Source of the DNA: VRUE01 sp963747765
Lineage (GTDB): Bacteria > Actinomycetota > Thermoleophilia > Solirubrobacterales > 70-9
Direction of reading: 5' to 3'
Length of the DNA stretch: 64,000 nt
Assembly: GCA_963747765.1 (NCBI GenBank)
Contig: CAVVGH010000003.1
Location: forward strand, 1 to 64,000
Position numbers and translations under genes: made by a program. Numbering within the stretch: the stretch's first letter is position 1; each line of letters opens with the position of its first letter. Under the pieces are notes generated by a model that did not search any database, was not told the DNA's origin, and was given only the letters and a program-made list of their open reading frames with translations. Below, piece after piece: positions 1-10,374 of this stretch.

Positions 1-933
1 GTCGACCTCGTCCACGTCGTCGGGTACGCCATGCAGGACGTGGATCTGATCGAAGCGCGCCTCCGCCTGCTGGCCGGCGCCCTCTCCGTGGAAGCGATCG
101 ACGATGCTCCTCCCCAGGGACCGCTTCGCCTCGTTCGGCGCCCCGGATGGCTGATCGGCGCCCAGCAGAAGCCTGTAGTACTCGGGCATCGCCTCGTCGG
201 GAATGCTCATCAGCTTGCCGAACATCTCCTCCGGCGAGTCGGCCACGCCGACGTAGTTGCCGAGCGACTTGCTCATCTTCTGCACGCCATCGGTCCCGAC
301 CAGGATCGGCATCGTCATGATCGATTGAGGTTTCCGACCGTAGGCGGACTGCACGTCGCGCGCGAAGAGCAGGTTGAACTTCTGGTCGGTCCCGCCCAGC
401 TCCACGTCGGCCTCGACCGCCACCGAGTCATAGCCCTGCAGGAGCGGATAGAGGAGCTCGACGGCCGCGATCGGCGCGTTGGCGGCCATCCGCCTCTGGA
501 AGTCGTCGCGCTCCAGCAGGCGGGCCACCGTGGTGTGGGCAAGCAACCCCAGCAGTGCCTCCGGCTCCATCCGCAGCCACTCGCTGTTGAAGCGGACCTC
601 GGTGCGATCGCGGTCGAGGAGCTTGAAGGCCTGCTCCTGATAGGTCGCCGCGTTTGCCTCGATCTCCTCGGCCGACGGCACCGGCCGCTGCACCGAGCGG
701 CCGCTTGGGTCGCCGACTCGAGCGGTGAAATCGCCGATGATCAGCACAACGGCGTGACCCGCCTCCTGGAACTCGCGCAGCTTCTCCAGCACCACCGTGT
801 GGCCCAGGTGTATGTCGGCCGTGGTTGGGTCGATCCCGAGCTTGACACGCAGCGGGCGCCGCTCGGCGAGCTGCTCGAGGAGCATCCCCTTGGGGAGCGC
901 GTCCACCGCGTTGCGTGTCAGCTCCGAACTCAT
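1..933 (-). CDS. tyrS: Tyrosyl-tRNA synthetase, 3' end cut by window edge
   Basis: Charges tRNA-Tyr with tyrosine in the cytoplasm. The visible 311 codons start at ATG 933 and run off the left edge, so the C-terminal part (including any S4-like RNA-binding domain) is missing. The class I signatures are present: HLGH at residues 42-45 (HIGH motif) and KMSKS at 219-223, with the GGTDQKFN tyrosine-site segment between them. The order and spacing fit the long TyrS subgroup. It is divergent from the penicillin-binding protein gene, with about 130 bp between the starts. High confidence in the family. Confidence 0.95.
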   Translation of the reverse strand, partial: MSSELTRNAVDALPKGMLLEQLAERRPLRVKLGIDPTTADIHLGHTVVLEKLREFQEAGHAVVLIIGDFTARVGDPSGRSVQRPVPSAEEIEANAATYQEQAFKLLDRDRTEVRFNSEWLRMEPEALLGLLAHTTVARLLERDDFQRRMAANAPIAAVELLYPLLQGYDSVAVEADVELGGTDQKFNLLFARDVQSAYGRKPQSIMTMPILVGTDGVQKMSKSLGNYVGVADSPEEMFGKLMSIPDEAMPEYYRLLLGADQPSGAPNEAKRSLGRSIVDRFHGEGAGQQAEARFDQIHVLHGVPDDVDEVD

Positions 934-1062
934 CGACGCCCCCACCTCTCCCGTCGAGTGAGGGCCAAAGAATGGGAGCTTGCTCGGCTGCCGGTCAAGG
1001 GCGGAATGCTAGACTGCCGCCTCTTTCCCGGCGGGCCGTGCCCCGCCGGACGCTCGAAATCG

Positions 1063-3333
1063 ATGGCGCCCTTGGGAACAAAGCCCCGCCGGACGGGCGG
1101 CGCAGTCCCGCCGTCGGTACCGGCAATCCCCGACGGGCGGCGTTCTAAGCCTCGGCTCAAGAAGCTGCGCATCCTCTTTGTCCTGCTCGGTCTCGGTGTC
1201 CTGGCCCTGGTCTCGATGGTCTTCGGCATGATGATGGCGGTCTCCCAGGACCTTCCGGCCATCTACAACTTCGCCCAATACAAGGCCGCCAAGAACAGTG
1301 AGCTCTTTGACTCCTCGGGCGAACCGCTCGGCACGTTGACGAGCAACCAAAACAAGATCCTGCTCAACTCCGGGCAGATCTCCCCCAACGCGAAGAACGC
1401 CGTGGTCGCGATCGAGGATGCGCGCTTCTACGAGCACAGCGGAATCGATTTTGAGGGAATCGGGCGAGCTCTCGTCAAGGACATCCTCAGCCAGAGCGCC
1501 GCGCAGGGGGCCTCGACGATCACCGAGCAGTTCGTCAAGAACGCCCTTGCCGCTCAGGGCAGCCGGACGATCTTCGAGAAGTTCAGGGAGGCCGCGCTCG
1601 CCTACCGGCTCGAGCGCCATTGGAGCAAGGACAAGATCCTCACCGAGTACCTCAACACCATCTACTTCGGCGAGGGCGCCTATGGGATCGAGGCCGCGGC
1701 TCGCACCTACTTCGGCAAGGCGCACACCGGGTGCGGCACCCCGACCGAGCCCTGCGCCTCGGTGCTGGAGCCCTGGGAGGCCGCGACCCTGGCCGGGATC
1801 ATCGCCTCGCCATCGGCCTACGACCCGAAGATCTACCCGGAAACCGCACTCTCCCGGCGCAACCTCGTACTCGAAAAGATGTTCGAGCAGGGCTACATCA
1901 CCCAGGCCCAGTACCGCGAAGGAACGCGGCACGCCCTCCCCTCTCAGGCCGATATCGAACCGCCAAAACTGGACTCCCGCGCCCCCTACTTCACGTCCTG
2001 GCTGCGCCAGCAGCTGGTCGACCGCTTCGGGGCCGCGAAAGCCTTCTTCGGAGGCCTCCGGGTGAAGACGACTCTCGACCTGCGCTTCCAGGCCAGCGCC
2101 GAAGAAGCGGTTCGCTCGTATCTCGGCTGGCTGCCGCCGACCGCCGCCGTCGTGGTCCTCGACAACCGCAACGGTGCGGTCAAGGCGATGGTCGGAGGCT
2201 CGAACTACGAAACGAAGCCGTTCAACCTGGCGACCCAGGGCCACCGCCAGCCGGGCTCCTCGATCAAGCCGTTCACCCTGGTCACCGCTCTGGAAGAGGG
2301 AATCTCGCCCTACACGACGTACGAATCGGCGCCCCAGGAATTCCACTTCGGAAGGCACGGGCAGGAAACCTTTGTCGTGCACAACGACGAAGACTCCTAT
2401 CTTGGCTCGTGCGACATCGTCTGTGCGACGACCTACTCGGACAACACGATCTACGCGCAGCTGGCCCTGGAGGGCCTCAAGGGCAAGACGACGAGGGACC
2501 GCACTCGCTCGATCGCGGCGACCATCCACGCGATGGGCTACTCGGGGCCGATCTCGACCAATCCCGCAATGGTCCTGGGAGGCCTGCGAGAAGGCGTCAC
2601 CCCGCTTGGCTGGGCCTATGCCTACATGACCCTGGCAAACGACGGAGACAGGGTCAGTGGCACGCTCTCGCCGGAGCCCGGCGACAGTCCCGTCGCCTAC
2701 ACGCGGGTCACCGATCAGGACGGTCACACGATCCGCGGCGGCGACAACAGGGTCGAACACCACCGGGTGATCTCAGAAGGCACCGCCCGGGAGGCCAAGA
2801 GCATCCTCGAAACGGTCGTCTCCAGAGGCACCGGCGTTCACGCAAACCTCGGGATCTCCGGCCAGTGGGGGAAGACCGGCACGACCGAGAACAGCGGCGA
2901 CGCCTGGTTCTGCGGTGCCACGCCGGACGTTACGGCCTGCGTCTGGGTCGGCTACGCCGACACAACGACGCCGATGACCACCCTCTACAACGGCGGGCCG
3001 GTGCAGGGCGGCACGTTCCCGGCGCTGATCTGGGCCAGTGTCATCTCCTCCGTGGAGCAGATCAAATCCGATCGAGAAGCCGAAGCGGCGTCCCGGAAGG
3101 CCGCCGAATCGGGCGGTAAGAGTCGCGAAGGCACCCCGCCGGCGTCCTCGACGCCGGTCCCGCCGGCCACTCCGTCCGAACCAACGCCCTCGACCTCGGC
3201 GGAAAGCGAAGCGAAACCCGCGCCGGGACCGTCCCCCGAACCCGAATCGGCCGCCCCCCAGTCCCCCACTCCCAGCTCGCCCCCCGAACCCGGCGGTGGC
3301 GCCAGCAGCGGCGGCGGCATCACGGCCGGATAG
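1063..3333 (+). CDS. Class A penicillin-binding protein (bifunctional glycosyltransferase/transpeptidase)
   Basis: Polymerises and cross-links peptidoglycan at the outer face of the membrane. About 756 residues from ATG 1063. A basic N-terminus is followed by one membrane anchor (about residues 30-55). The GT51 domain has its catalytic Glu in EDARFYEHSG (E118) and a GASTITEQ segment. The transpeptidase domain carries SSIK (nucleophile Ser399, Lys402), SDN (459-461) and KTGT (from Lys604). The last 90 residues are a Pro/Ser/Glu-rich low-complexity tail. The open frame continues upstream to position 31, but that part is antisense to tyrS and lacks family similarity, so the start is placed at 1063. 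In-frame alternatives are ATG 1006 and GTG 1039. Confidence 0.93.
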   Translation: MAPLGTKPRRTGGAVPPSVPAIPDGRRSKPRLKKLRILFVLLGLGVLALVSMVFGMMMAVSQDLPAIYNFAQYKAAKNSELFDSSGEPLGTLTSNQNKILLNSGQISPNAKNAVVAIEDARFYEHSGIDFEGIGRALVKDILSQSAAQGASTITEQFVKNALAAQGSRTIFEKFREAALAYRLERHWSKDKILTEYLNTIYFGEGAYGIEAAARTYFGKAHTGCGTPTEPCASVLEPWEAATLAGIIASPSAYDPKIYPETALSRRNLVLEKMFEQGYITQAQYREGTRHALPSQADIEPPKLDSRAPYFTSWLRQQLVDRFGAAKAFFGGLRVKTTLDLRFQASAEEAVRSYLGWLPPTAAVVVLDNRNGAVKAMVGGSNYETKPFNLATQGHRQPGSSIKPFTLVTALEEGISPYTTYESAPQEFHFGRHGQETFVVHNDEDSYLGSCDIVCATTYSDNTIYAQLALEGLKGKTTRDRTRSIAATIHAMGYSGPISTNPAMVLGGLREGVTPLGWAYAYMTLANDGDRVSGTLSPEPGDSPVAYTRVTDQDGHTIRGGDNRVEHHRVISEGTAREAKSILETVVSRGTGVHANLGISGQWGKTGTTENSGDAWFCGATPDVTACVWVGYADTTTPMTTLYNGGPVQGGTFPALIWASVISSVEQIKSDREAEAASRKAAESGGKSREGTPPASSTPVPPATPSEPTPSTSAESEAKPAPGPSPEPESAAPQSPTPSSPPEPGGGASSGGGITAG

Positions 3334-3340
3334 CGCCTGG

Positions 3341-3967
3341 TCAGGAAGCGGTGCGCGCCAGCGCGCTCGCTCTGGGCCTGGGACGCGATACGAATGGATT
3401 GCCGGCGACGCTGAAGCGCCATGGGCGCTCGACGGCTTTCGTGATCCCGACGCGGGGACTCGCGACGATCTCCTCGCACCAGCCGTCCCGGCGCGCGAGG
3501 AGAACCAGCTCGCCACTGGTGAGGTCGGTGCCGTTGGCCTCGAGGCCGATCCCAAGCGCCTCGGTGAGCTTCCCGGGCCCCGAGCACAGCTCCGTGTCGG
3601 GGCGCTCGCCCCGCCTTGCCCGCATCTCCTCGAGTCCGCTCGTCGGCTCCAGGGCTCTGATCAGCACCGCCGCTGCCTCGCCGACCGGTTCGGCGACGGC
3701 GTTCAGCAAGCTGTGAATGCCGTAGGAGAGGTAGACGTAGGCGCAACCGGGCGGCCCGAACAGGACCTCGGTGCGCTTGGTGAGCCCCACGTAAGCGTGA
3801 CACGCCGGATCGTCCCGCTCATAGCTCTCGGTCTCGACGATGGTTCCGCCGCAATCGCGATGGAGGAGCTGACAGCCGACCAGGTCGCGCGCCACCCGGT
3901 GCACGGAGCGCTCGAAGAAGGGGGTCCCCAGACGGCGGTCGGACGTCGCTGTGGCGCCGGCGCTCAA
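3341..3967 (-). CDS. DNA-3-methyladenine glycosylase (AAG/MPG family)
   Basis: Removes alkylated purines from DNA, the first step of base excision repair. About 208 residues, the usual size. Recognisable blocks are TPFFERSVHRVARDLVGC near the N-terminus, IVETESYERDDPACHAY with the catalytic Glu, the GPPGCAYVYLSYG strand and CSGPGKLTEALGI. The start is set at TTG 3967 because no ATG or GTG fits between the family N-terminus and the argH stop at 3984, although no clear ribosome-binding site is visible. It is the last gene of the argH operon, and its stop lies 7 bp from the converging PBP gene. Confidence 0.88.
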   Translation of the reverse strand: MSAGATATSDRRLGTPFFERSVHRVARDLVGCQLLHRDCGGTIVETESYERDDPACHAYVGLTKRTEVLFGPPGCAYVYLSYGIHSLLNAVAEPVGEAAAVLIRALEPTSGLEEMRARRGERPDTELCSGPGKLTEALGIGLEANGTDLTSGELVLLARRDGWCEEIVASPRVGITKAVERPWRFSVAGNPFVSRPRPRASALARTAS

Positions 3968-3983
3968 GATGCCGTTTGCCGGC

Positions 3984-5375
3984 TCACCGGCGCTCCGCCA
4001 CCACCCGTGCCTTGACGGCCGCAAGGGTTTTGCGAGCAAGATCGAGCTGCTTCCCCAGGGCCGCCGAACCGGTCCCTCCCTCAATCCGCTTCGACTCCAG
4101 CCAGCTGTCGCGCCGCAGCAAGTCATAGAAGGACTCGTCGAGCTGATCGGAGTGCCGCTTCAGCTCCGCCTCGCTCAGGTCGGAGAGTTGCCTACCCTGC
4201 TCGATCGCCTCGCGCACCAGCCCGCCGACGATGCCATGCGCCTCCCTGAACGGCACACCCCGGCGAACGAGCAGGTCGGCAACCTCGGTCGCCGCCAGCA
4301 TCTCGTCGCCCGAGGCCTCCGCCAGCCGCTCGCGGTCGAACTCGATGCCCGCCAACATCCCGTCGGCCACCTCAAGCGTCGTCTCGATCGTGTCGATCGC
4401 GTCGAACAGCGGCTCCTTGTCCTCCTGCATGTCCTTCCCGTAGGTCAGCGGCAGCGCGTGCATCGTGCCAAGCAGTGCGGCGTAGTCGGCCGCGACACGC
4501 GCGCTCTTGGCACGCAGCAGCTCGGCCGAGTCCGGGTTCTTCTTCTGGGGCATGATGCTGGAGCCCGACGAGAAGGACTCGTCGAGCTCGCAGAAGCCGA
4601 ACTCCGAGCTCGACCAGATCACGATTTCGGAGCCCAGCCTCGAAAGATGCATCGCACAGGTCGATGCAGCGGCCAGGTAGTCGAGAACGAAATCGCGGTT
4701 CGAAGAGCCGTCGATCGAGTTGGCGCTGACGTGCTCGAAGCCAAGGTCCGCGGCAACCGCGCGGCGGTCGATCTCCCAATTGACGCCCGCCAGGGCACCG
4801 GAGCCAAGCGGCATCACGCTGGCGCTGTCGAGTGCGAACTGGAATCGCAGCACATCCCGGGCAAGCATCCAGAAGTACGCAAGGAGGTGATGACCCAGGT
4901 AGACGGGCTGCGCGCGCTGCAGGTGCGTGTAGCCAGGCATCGCCCAGTCGCGGTGACGTTCCGCCAGCGAGAGCAACGTCTCCATCGTCGCTCCGGCGAG
5001 CTCGATCGCCCGCAGCGCGTGGGCCTGCACCACCATCGCCACATCGGTGGCGACCTGGTCGTTGCGCGAGCGGCCCGTGTGCAGCTTCCCGGCCAGTGGC
5101 CCGATCTCCTCGCCGAGCAGTCGCTCGACCGCCATGTGGATGTCCTCGTCGGCCTCGGCGAACTCGAATCCCGCTTCGCCCATCCGCTCGCGCACCCGAT
5201 CGAGGCCCGCGCAGATCGTCTCCAGCTCCTCGTCGCTCAACACGTCGATGTCACGCAGGGCGCGCGCATGGCCCTGGGACTGGTCGATGTCGTAGGGCGC
5301 CAGCCGCCAATCGAACTCAATCGAGCGGTTGAGGCGCCAGAAACGCGGGTCGGGGTCCTTGCGGAAGCGGGACAT
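3984..5375 (-). CDS. argH: Argininosuccinate lyase
   Basis: Splits argininosuccinate into arginine and fumarate, the last step of arginine synthesis. 463 residues from ATG 5375, full length for the fumarase/aspartase superfamily. The superfamily signature GSSIMPQKKNPD spans about residues 271-282. TGRSRNDQVATD, the argininosuccinate-binding loop, lies near residue 105, and GYTHLQRAQP with the catalytic His near 150. No other arg genes are in the window, so argH is separated from the rest of its pathway and attached to a branched-chain amino acid operon. The gap to the upstream aminotransferase gene is 11 nt, which suggests co-transcription. Confidence 0.96.
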   Translation of the reverse strand: MSRFRKDPDPRFWRLNRSIEFDWRLAPYDIDQSQGHARALRDIDVLSDEELETICAGLDRVRERMGEAGFEFAEADEDIHMAVERLLGEEIGPLAGKLHTGRSRNDQVATDVAMVVQAHALRAIELAGATMETLLSLAERHRDWAMPGYTHLQRAQPVYLGHHLLAYFWMLARDVLRFQFALDSASVMPLGSGALAGVNWEIDRRAVAADLGFEHVSANSIDGSSNRDFVLDYLAAASTCAMHLSRLGSEIVIWSSSEFGFCELDESFSSGSSIMPQKKNPDSAELLRAKSARVAADYAALLGTMHALPLTYGKDMQEDKEPLFDAIDTIETTLEVADGMLAGIEFDRERLAEASGDEMLAATEVADLLVRRGVPFREAHGIVGGLVREAIEQGRQLSDLSEAELKRHSDQLDESFYDLLRRDSWLESKRIEGGTGSAALGKQLDLARKTLAAVKARVVAERR

Positions 5376-5386
5376 GAGCCTGGCGA

Positions 5387-6532
5387 TTATCCCTGTCCGA
5401 CCGGCTGACCGAGGGCGGCGCCGAGCTCCTCGCCGACGCGCACCACCTGGGACTCCGTCATCGACGGGAAGAACGGCAGCGCGAGCGAGTGAGCCGCGGC
5501 GGCTTCGGCCACCGGGAACTGGCCCTCGCCGTAGCCGAGCTCGCGCAGGTGCGGGAAGAGGTGAATGCACGGCAGGTATGCCTTGGCGGCGATCCCCCGC
5601 TCGGCGAGCCGCGAGATCGTCGCGTGACGATCGGCGCCGTCCGGCAGCCGCACGACGTAGACAAACCAGCTGCGTCGCTCAGAGCCACGGCCCGCGATCG
5701 GCAGCCGCAGGCCGTCGATCCCGGCGAGAGCCTCCTCGTAGGCGGCGGCGACGGCGGCGCGCCGCGCCAGCAGCGCGTCGAGCTTCTCGAGCTGCGCAAC
5801 GCCGAGCGCCGCCGAGACGTCGGAGAGCCGGTAGTTGAAGCCCAACCCGCCGTGGTCGAGCCATCCCATGTCGGCCGCGCGGCCCTGGTTGCGCTCGGAG
5901 CGCAGGCGGGCTGCGATGTCCTCGTCGGGGGCGACGATCATCCCGCCCTCCCCGGTTGTCAGCTGCTTGTTCGCATAGAAGGCGAAGGTCGCGAGATTGC
6001 CGCGCGTTCCCACCCGGCGGCCCTCGGCATCCACCGCACCGAGGGCCTCGCAAGCGTCCTCGAGGAGCGTCAGGCCGCGCCTGTCGGCAATTGCCTCCAG
6101 GGCGGGCATCGCGGCCGGGTAGCCGAAGATGTGGACCGGCAGGATGCCGGCCGTGCGCTCTCCCAGAGCGGCCTCCGCAGCCACGGGGTCGAGGTTCAGA
6201 GTCTCGGGATCGACATCGCAGAAGACCGGCCTGACGCCCTCGTACAGCAGGCAGTTGGCCGATGCCACGAAGCTGAACGGACTGGTCAGCACCTCGTCGC
6301 CCGCTCCCCAGCCCAGTGCCCGCACACCGAGGTGAAGCGCCGTCGTCCCGCTCGACGTGGCGACCGCGTCCCCGGCCCCGAGCCAAGCCGCGAAATCGCG
6401 CTCGAATCTCCTGCCCATCGGGCCGAGCGAGAGCTGTCCCGAGCGCAGCACCTCGAGCACGAGCTCCTCCTCCCGCCCTCCGATCTCCGGTCGCGCGAGT
6501 GGGATCGGATCGGTCTCCGGCGAGGGCCCCAT
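5387..6532 (-). CDS. DegT/DnrJ/EryC1/StrS family PLP-dependent aminotransferase
   Basis: A fold type I aminotransferase of the family that normally makes amino-sugars on nucleotide-activated sugars. 381 residues from ATG 6532. The PLP lysine is K189 in FYANKQLTTGEGG. SSGTTALHLGVRAL (phosphate binding), SPFSFVASANCLLYEG and VHIFGYPAAM are typical of the family, as is LPCIHLFPH near the C-terminus. It sits between cimA (13-nt gap) and argH (11-nt gap). That is unusual, since no sugar-nucleotide genes are adjacent. The substrate cannot be named: a sugar transaminase displaced into the operon and an amino-acid-related role are both possible. Confidence 0.9.
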   Translation of the reverse strand: MGPSPETDPIPLARPEIGGREEELVLEVLRSGQLSLGPMGRRFERDFAAWLGAGDAVATSSGTTALHLGVRALGWGAGDEVLTSPFSFVASANCLLYEGVRPVFCDVDPETLNLDPVAAEAALGERTAGILPVHIFGYPAAMPALEAIADRRGLTLLEDACEALGAVDAEGRRVGTRGNLATFAFYANKQLTTGEGGMIVAPDEDIAARLRSERNQGRAADMGWLDHGGLGFNYRLSDVSAALGVAQLEKLDALLARRAAVAAAYEEALAGIDGLRLPIAGRGSERRSWFVYVVRLPDGADRHATISRLAERGIAAKAYLPCIHLFPHLRELGYGEGQFPVAEAAAAHSLALPFFPSMTESQVVRVGEELGAALGQPVGQG

Positions 6533-6545
6533 CGTGGCAGCCAGC

Positions 6546-8123
<1,578 letters not shown>

Positions 8124-8240
8124 CTGATGCCTTTCGATTCGAGGGATCGGGGAGAGGGCCTTCCGGCCCGTCCGCGCGCAGGCGCGCCAGCCGCTAGGCG
8201 GCTGCGGTAATTCGCCCGATTGCCTCGAAGCTGCTTCGCA

Positions 8241-9191
8241 TCAGGAACTCACTTTACTCGGTTCATCCGCACCGGCCGGCACCTCGATGAAATCGAGCCA
8301 CTCCAGGTACTCCTCGGCGCCGCCGTGCAGCGCGTCTTCGAACCGCGCCTGGATGACCCGGGTGATTTCCCCCGGCTCCCCCAGCGGGTGGTCGTCCACC
8401 TCGCGCACCGGCACCAGCTCGGCGGCGGTCCCGGTGAGGAACATCTCGTCAGCCAGGTAGAGCTCGGAGCGCGCGATATCGCGCTCCTCGACCCGATAGC
8501 CGAGATCACGGGCGATCTGGACGACCGAGTTCCGGGTGATGCCGTCGAGGATCGCCGCCGTGTGCGGTGGCGTGCAGAGCACGCCGTCGCGGACCAGGAA
8601 GACGTTCTCGCCAGAGCCCTCGGAGACGCAGCCGTGCTGGTCGAGCAGGATCGCCTCGTCGTAGCCGGCATTTGCCGACTCGGTCTTCGCCAGGATCGAG
8701 TTCAGGTACTGGCCCGATGCCTTCGCGTGGGGAATCAGACTGTCGCCGGAGATCGTCCGCCACGAGGACACCTTGGTTCGGATGCCGTGCCGCTTGCCGT
8801 CCTCGCCCAGGTAGGCGCCCCAGGGCCAGACCGCGACCATCACCTCGATCGGCGCCTCCTTGGCGTAGAGGCCCATCTCGCCATAGCCGCGAAACGCGAG
8901 CGGTCTGATGTAGCAGGACCGCAGGCCGTTGCGCCGGATCAGCTCATGCGTTGCCTCGCGCAGCTCGTCGGTCGAGTACGGCAACTCGAAGTAGTAGAGC
9001 TCGGCGGACTTCGCCAGCCGTTCGAGGTGGTCGCGGTGACGGAACACCGCCGGACCGCGCTCGGTCTCATAGCACCGGATTCCCTCGAAAACCCCGGTGC
9101 CGTAGTGCAGTCCATGGCTGAGGACGTGGACCTTGGCATCTGCCCAGGGCACGAACTCGCCGTTCTGCCAGATCAGCTCCGCAGTCTCCAT
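8241..9191 (-). CDS. ilvE: Branched-chain amino acid aminotransferase
   Basis: Transfers the amino group of glutamate to the keto acids of leucine, isoleucine and valine. 316 residues from ATG 9191, fold type IV PLP enzyme. The PLP lysine is K157 in HAKASGQYLNS. LSHGLHYGTGVFEGIRCYE near residue 28, EGSGENVFLV and FLTGTAAELVPV are diagnostic. The C-terminus ends AGADEPSKVSS. The open frame extends far upstream, but only the part from 9191 matches the family (ETAELIWQNGEFVPWADAKV). It lies 47 nt downstream of leuB. The 117 bp before cimA hold two short palindromes (8189-8203 and 8226-8238) and no gene. Confidence 0.95.
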   Translation of the reverse strand: METAELIWQNGEFVPWADAKVHVLSHGLHYGTGVFEGIRCYETERGPAVFRHRDHLERLAKSAELYYFELPYSTDELREATHELIRRNGLRSCYIRPLAFRGYGEMGLYAKEAPIEVMVAVWPWGAYLGEDGKRHGIRTKVSSWRTISGDSLIPHAKASGQYLNSILAKTESANAGYDEAILLDQHGCVSEGSGENVFLVRDGVLCTPPHTAAILDGITRNSVVQIARDLGYRVEERDIARSELYLADEMFLTGTAAELVPVREVDDHPLGEPGEITRVIQARFEDALHGGAEEYLEWLDFIEVPAGADEPSKVSS

Positions 9192-9238
9192 CCTGCGGAA
9201 GTATGCCCGATGCGGCGACCGGGTTCGAGGGCAGCCCC

Positions 9239-10345
9239 CTACAGCGCCTGCAGCACGGCGTCGGTCATCTCCGCGGTGCCGACCTGGGTCTCCGCTGTCG
9301 GGTGCTCGGCCAGAGGGGGCGTGCCCACCGTGCCACGCAGCAGGTCGGGTGTGCGCAGGCCGTCGTCCAGCACAGCGTCGACGGCGGCTTCGATTCGGGC
9401 GGCATCGGCGGCGCGCCCGAAACCGTGCTGCAACATCATCCCCACCGTTAGGAACGTCGCGAGCGGGTTGGCGATTCCCTGGCCTGCAATGTCGGGAGCC
9501 GAACCGTGCACCGGCTCGAAGAGGCCCGGCGTGCCCTCCTCCCCGAGACTGGCCGAGGGCAGCATGCCCAGCGAGCCGGTCAGCATTGCCGACTCGTCGC
9601 TGAGGATGTCGCCAAACAGGTTCTCGGTGAGGATCACGTCGAACTCGACCGGCCGTGAGACGAGCTGCATCGCGGCGTTGTCGACCAGCAGGTGCTCGAG
9701 CTCCACATCGGGGTACTCGGCCGCAACCCGGCTCACCACCTCGCGCCACAGGCGTGAGGTCTCCAAGACGTTTGCCTTGTCGACCGAGCTGACCCGGGCC
9801 GCCCGGCCCGCGCTCTCGGCGCGTCGCCGGGCCGCCTCAAAGCCCGTATGGGCGATCCGCTCCACCTCCGCCTCGGTGTATTCGCACGTGTCGTGTGCCG
9901 CGTCGCCCTTTCGGCCGCTGTCACCGAAGTAGATGCCGCCCGTCAGCTCGCGGACGACCAGCAGGTCGGTCCCGGAGATCCTCTCGGCGCGAAGCGGGCT
10001 CGACGCGACAAGCGCCGGGCTTGGTCGCACCGGACGCAGGTTTGCGTAAAGGCCCAACCCCTTGCGCAACCCCAGCAGACCCTGCTCGGGACGGGGCGCA
10101 TGCGGATCGGTCGTGTCCCATTTCGGACCACCGACGGCGCCCAGCAGAACGGCATCGGAGGCCCGGCAGGCCTCCAGCACGTCCTCGGTCAGGGCGACGC
10201 CGTGCTCGTCGATCGAACAGCCGCCCATCGACCGCTCCTCGAAGGCGAACTCACCGAGCGCGTCGAGCAGCCGTCGCCCGGCGGCGACGATCTCCGGCCC
10301 GATCCCATCGCCGGGCAGCAGGACTATGCGCGGCACGTCACCCAT
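9239..10345 (-). CDS. leuB: 3-isopropylmalate dehydrogenase
   Basis: Oxidatively decarboxylates 3-isopropylmalate to 2-oxoisocaproate with NAD, the third leucine-specific step. 368 residues from ATG 10345. N-terminal LLPGDGIGPEIV and the C-terminal EPVHGSAPDIAGQGIANPLAT nucleotide-site block are clear. The catalytic Tyr lies in VVRELTGGIYFGDSG, and DKANVLETSRLWR carries the catalytic Lys. It falls between the methyltransferase gene (29 nt upstream) and ilvE, part of one minus-strand operon with leuCD. Confidence 0.96.
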   Translation of the reverse strand: MGDVPRIVLLPGDGIGPEIVAAGRRLLDALGEFAFEERSMGGCSIDEHGVALTEDVLEACRASDAVLLGAVGGPKWDTTDPHAPRPEQGLLGLRKGLGLYANLRPVRPSPALVASSPLRAERISGTDLLVVRELTGGIYFGDSGRKGDAAHDTCEYTEAEVERIAHTGFEAARRRAESAGRAARVSSVDKANVLETSRLWREVVSRVAAEYPDVELEHLLVDNAAMQLVSRPVEFDVILTENLFGDILSDESAMLTGSLGMLPSASLGEEGTPGLFEPVHGSAPDIAGQGIANPLATFLTVGMMLQHGFGRAADAARIEAAVDAVLDDGLRTPDLLRGTVGTPPLAEHPTAETQVGTAEMTDAVLQAL

Positions 10346-10374
10346 GCGGCGCCCACTCTAGTGTCATCGCTGCA

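Noticed and set aside
31..1062. N-terminal extension of the penicillin-binding protein to position 31
   Set aside because: That stretch is antisense to tyrS and shows no signal or domain; a membrane anchor of normal type follows ATG 1063.
1009..2763. 584-codon open frame antisense to the penicillin-binding protein gene
   Set aside because: Arg/Gly/Val-rich shadow frame produced by high-GC codon bias; no family motif, and the opposite strand carries a fully conserved protein.
8124..8240. T-box or attenuator upstream of cimA
   Set aside because: Only short palindromes (8189-8203, 8226-8238); no leader peptide with branched-chain codons and no T-box motif.
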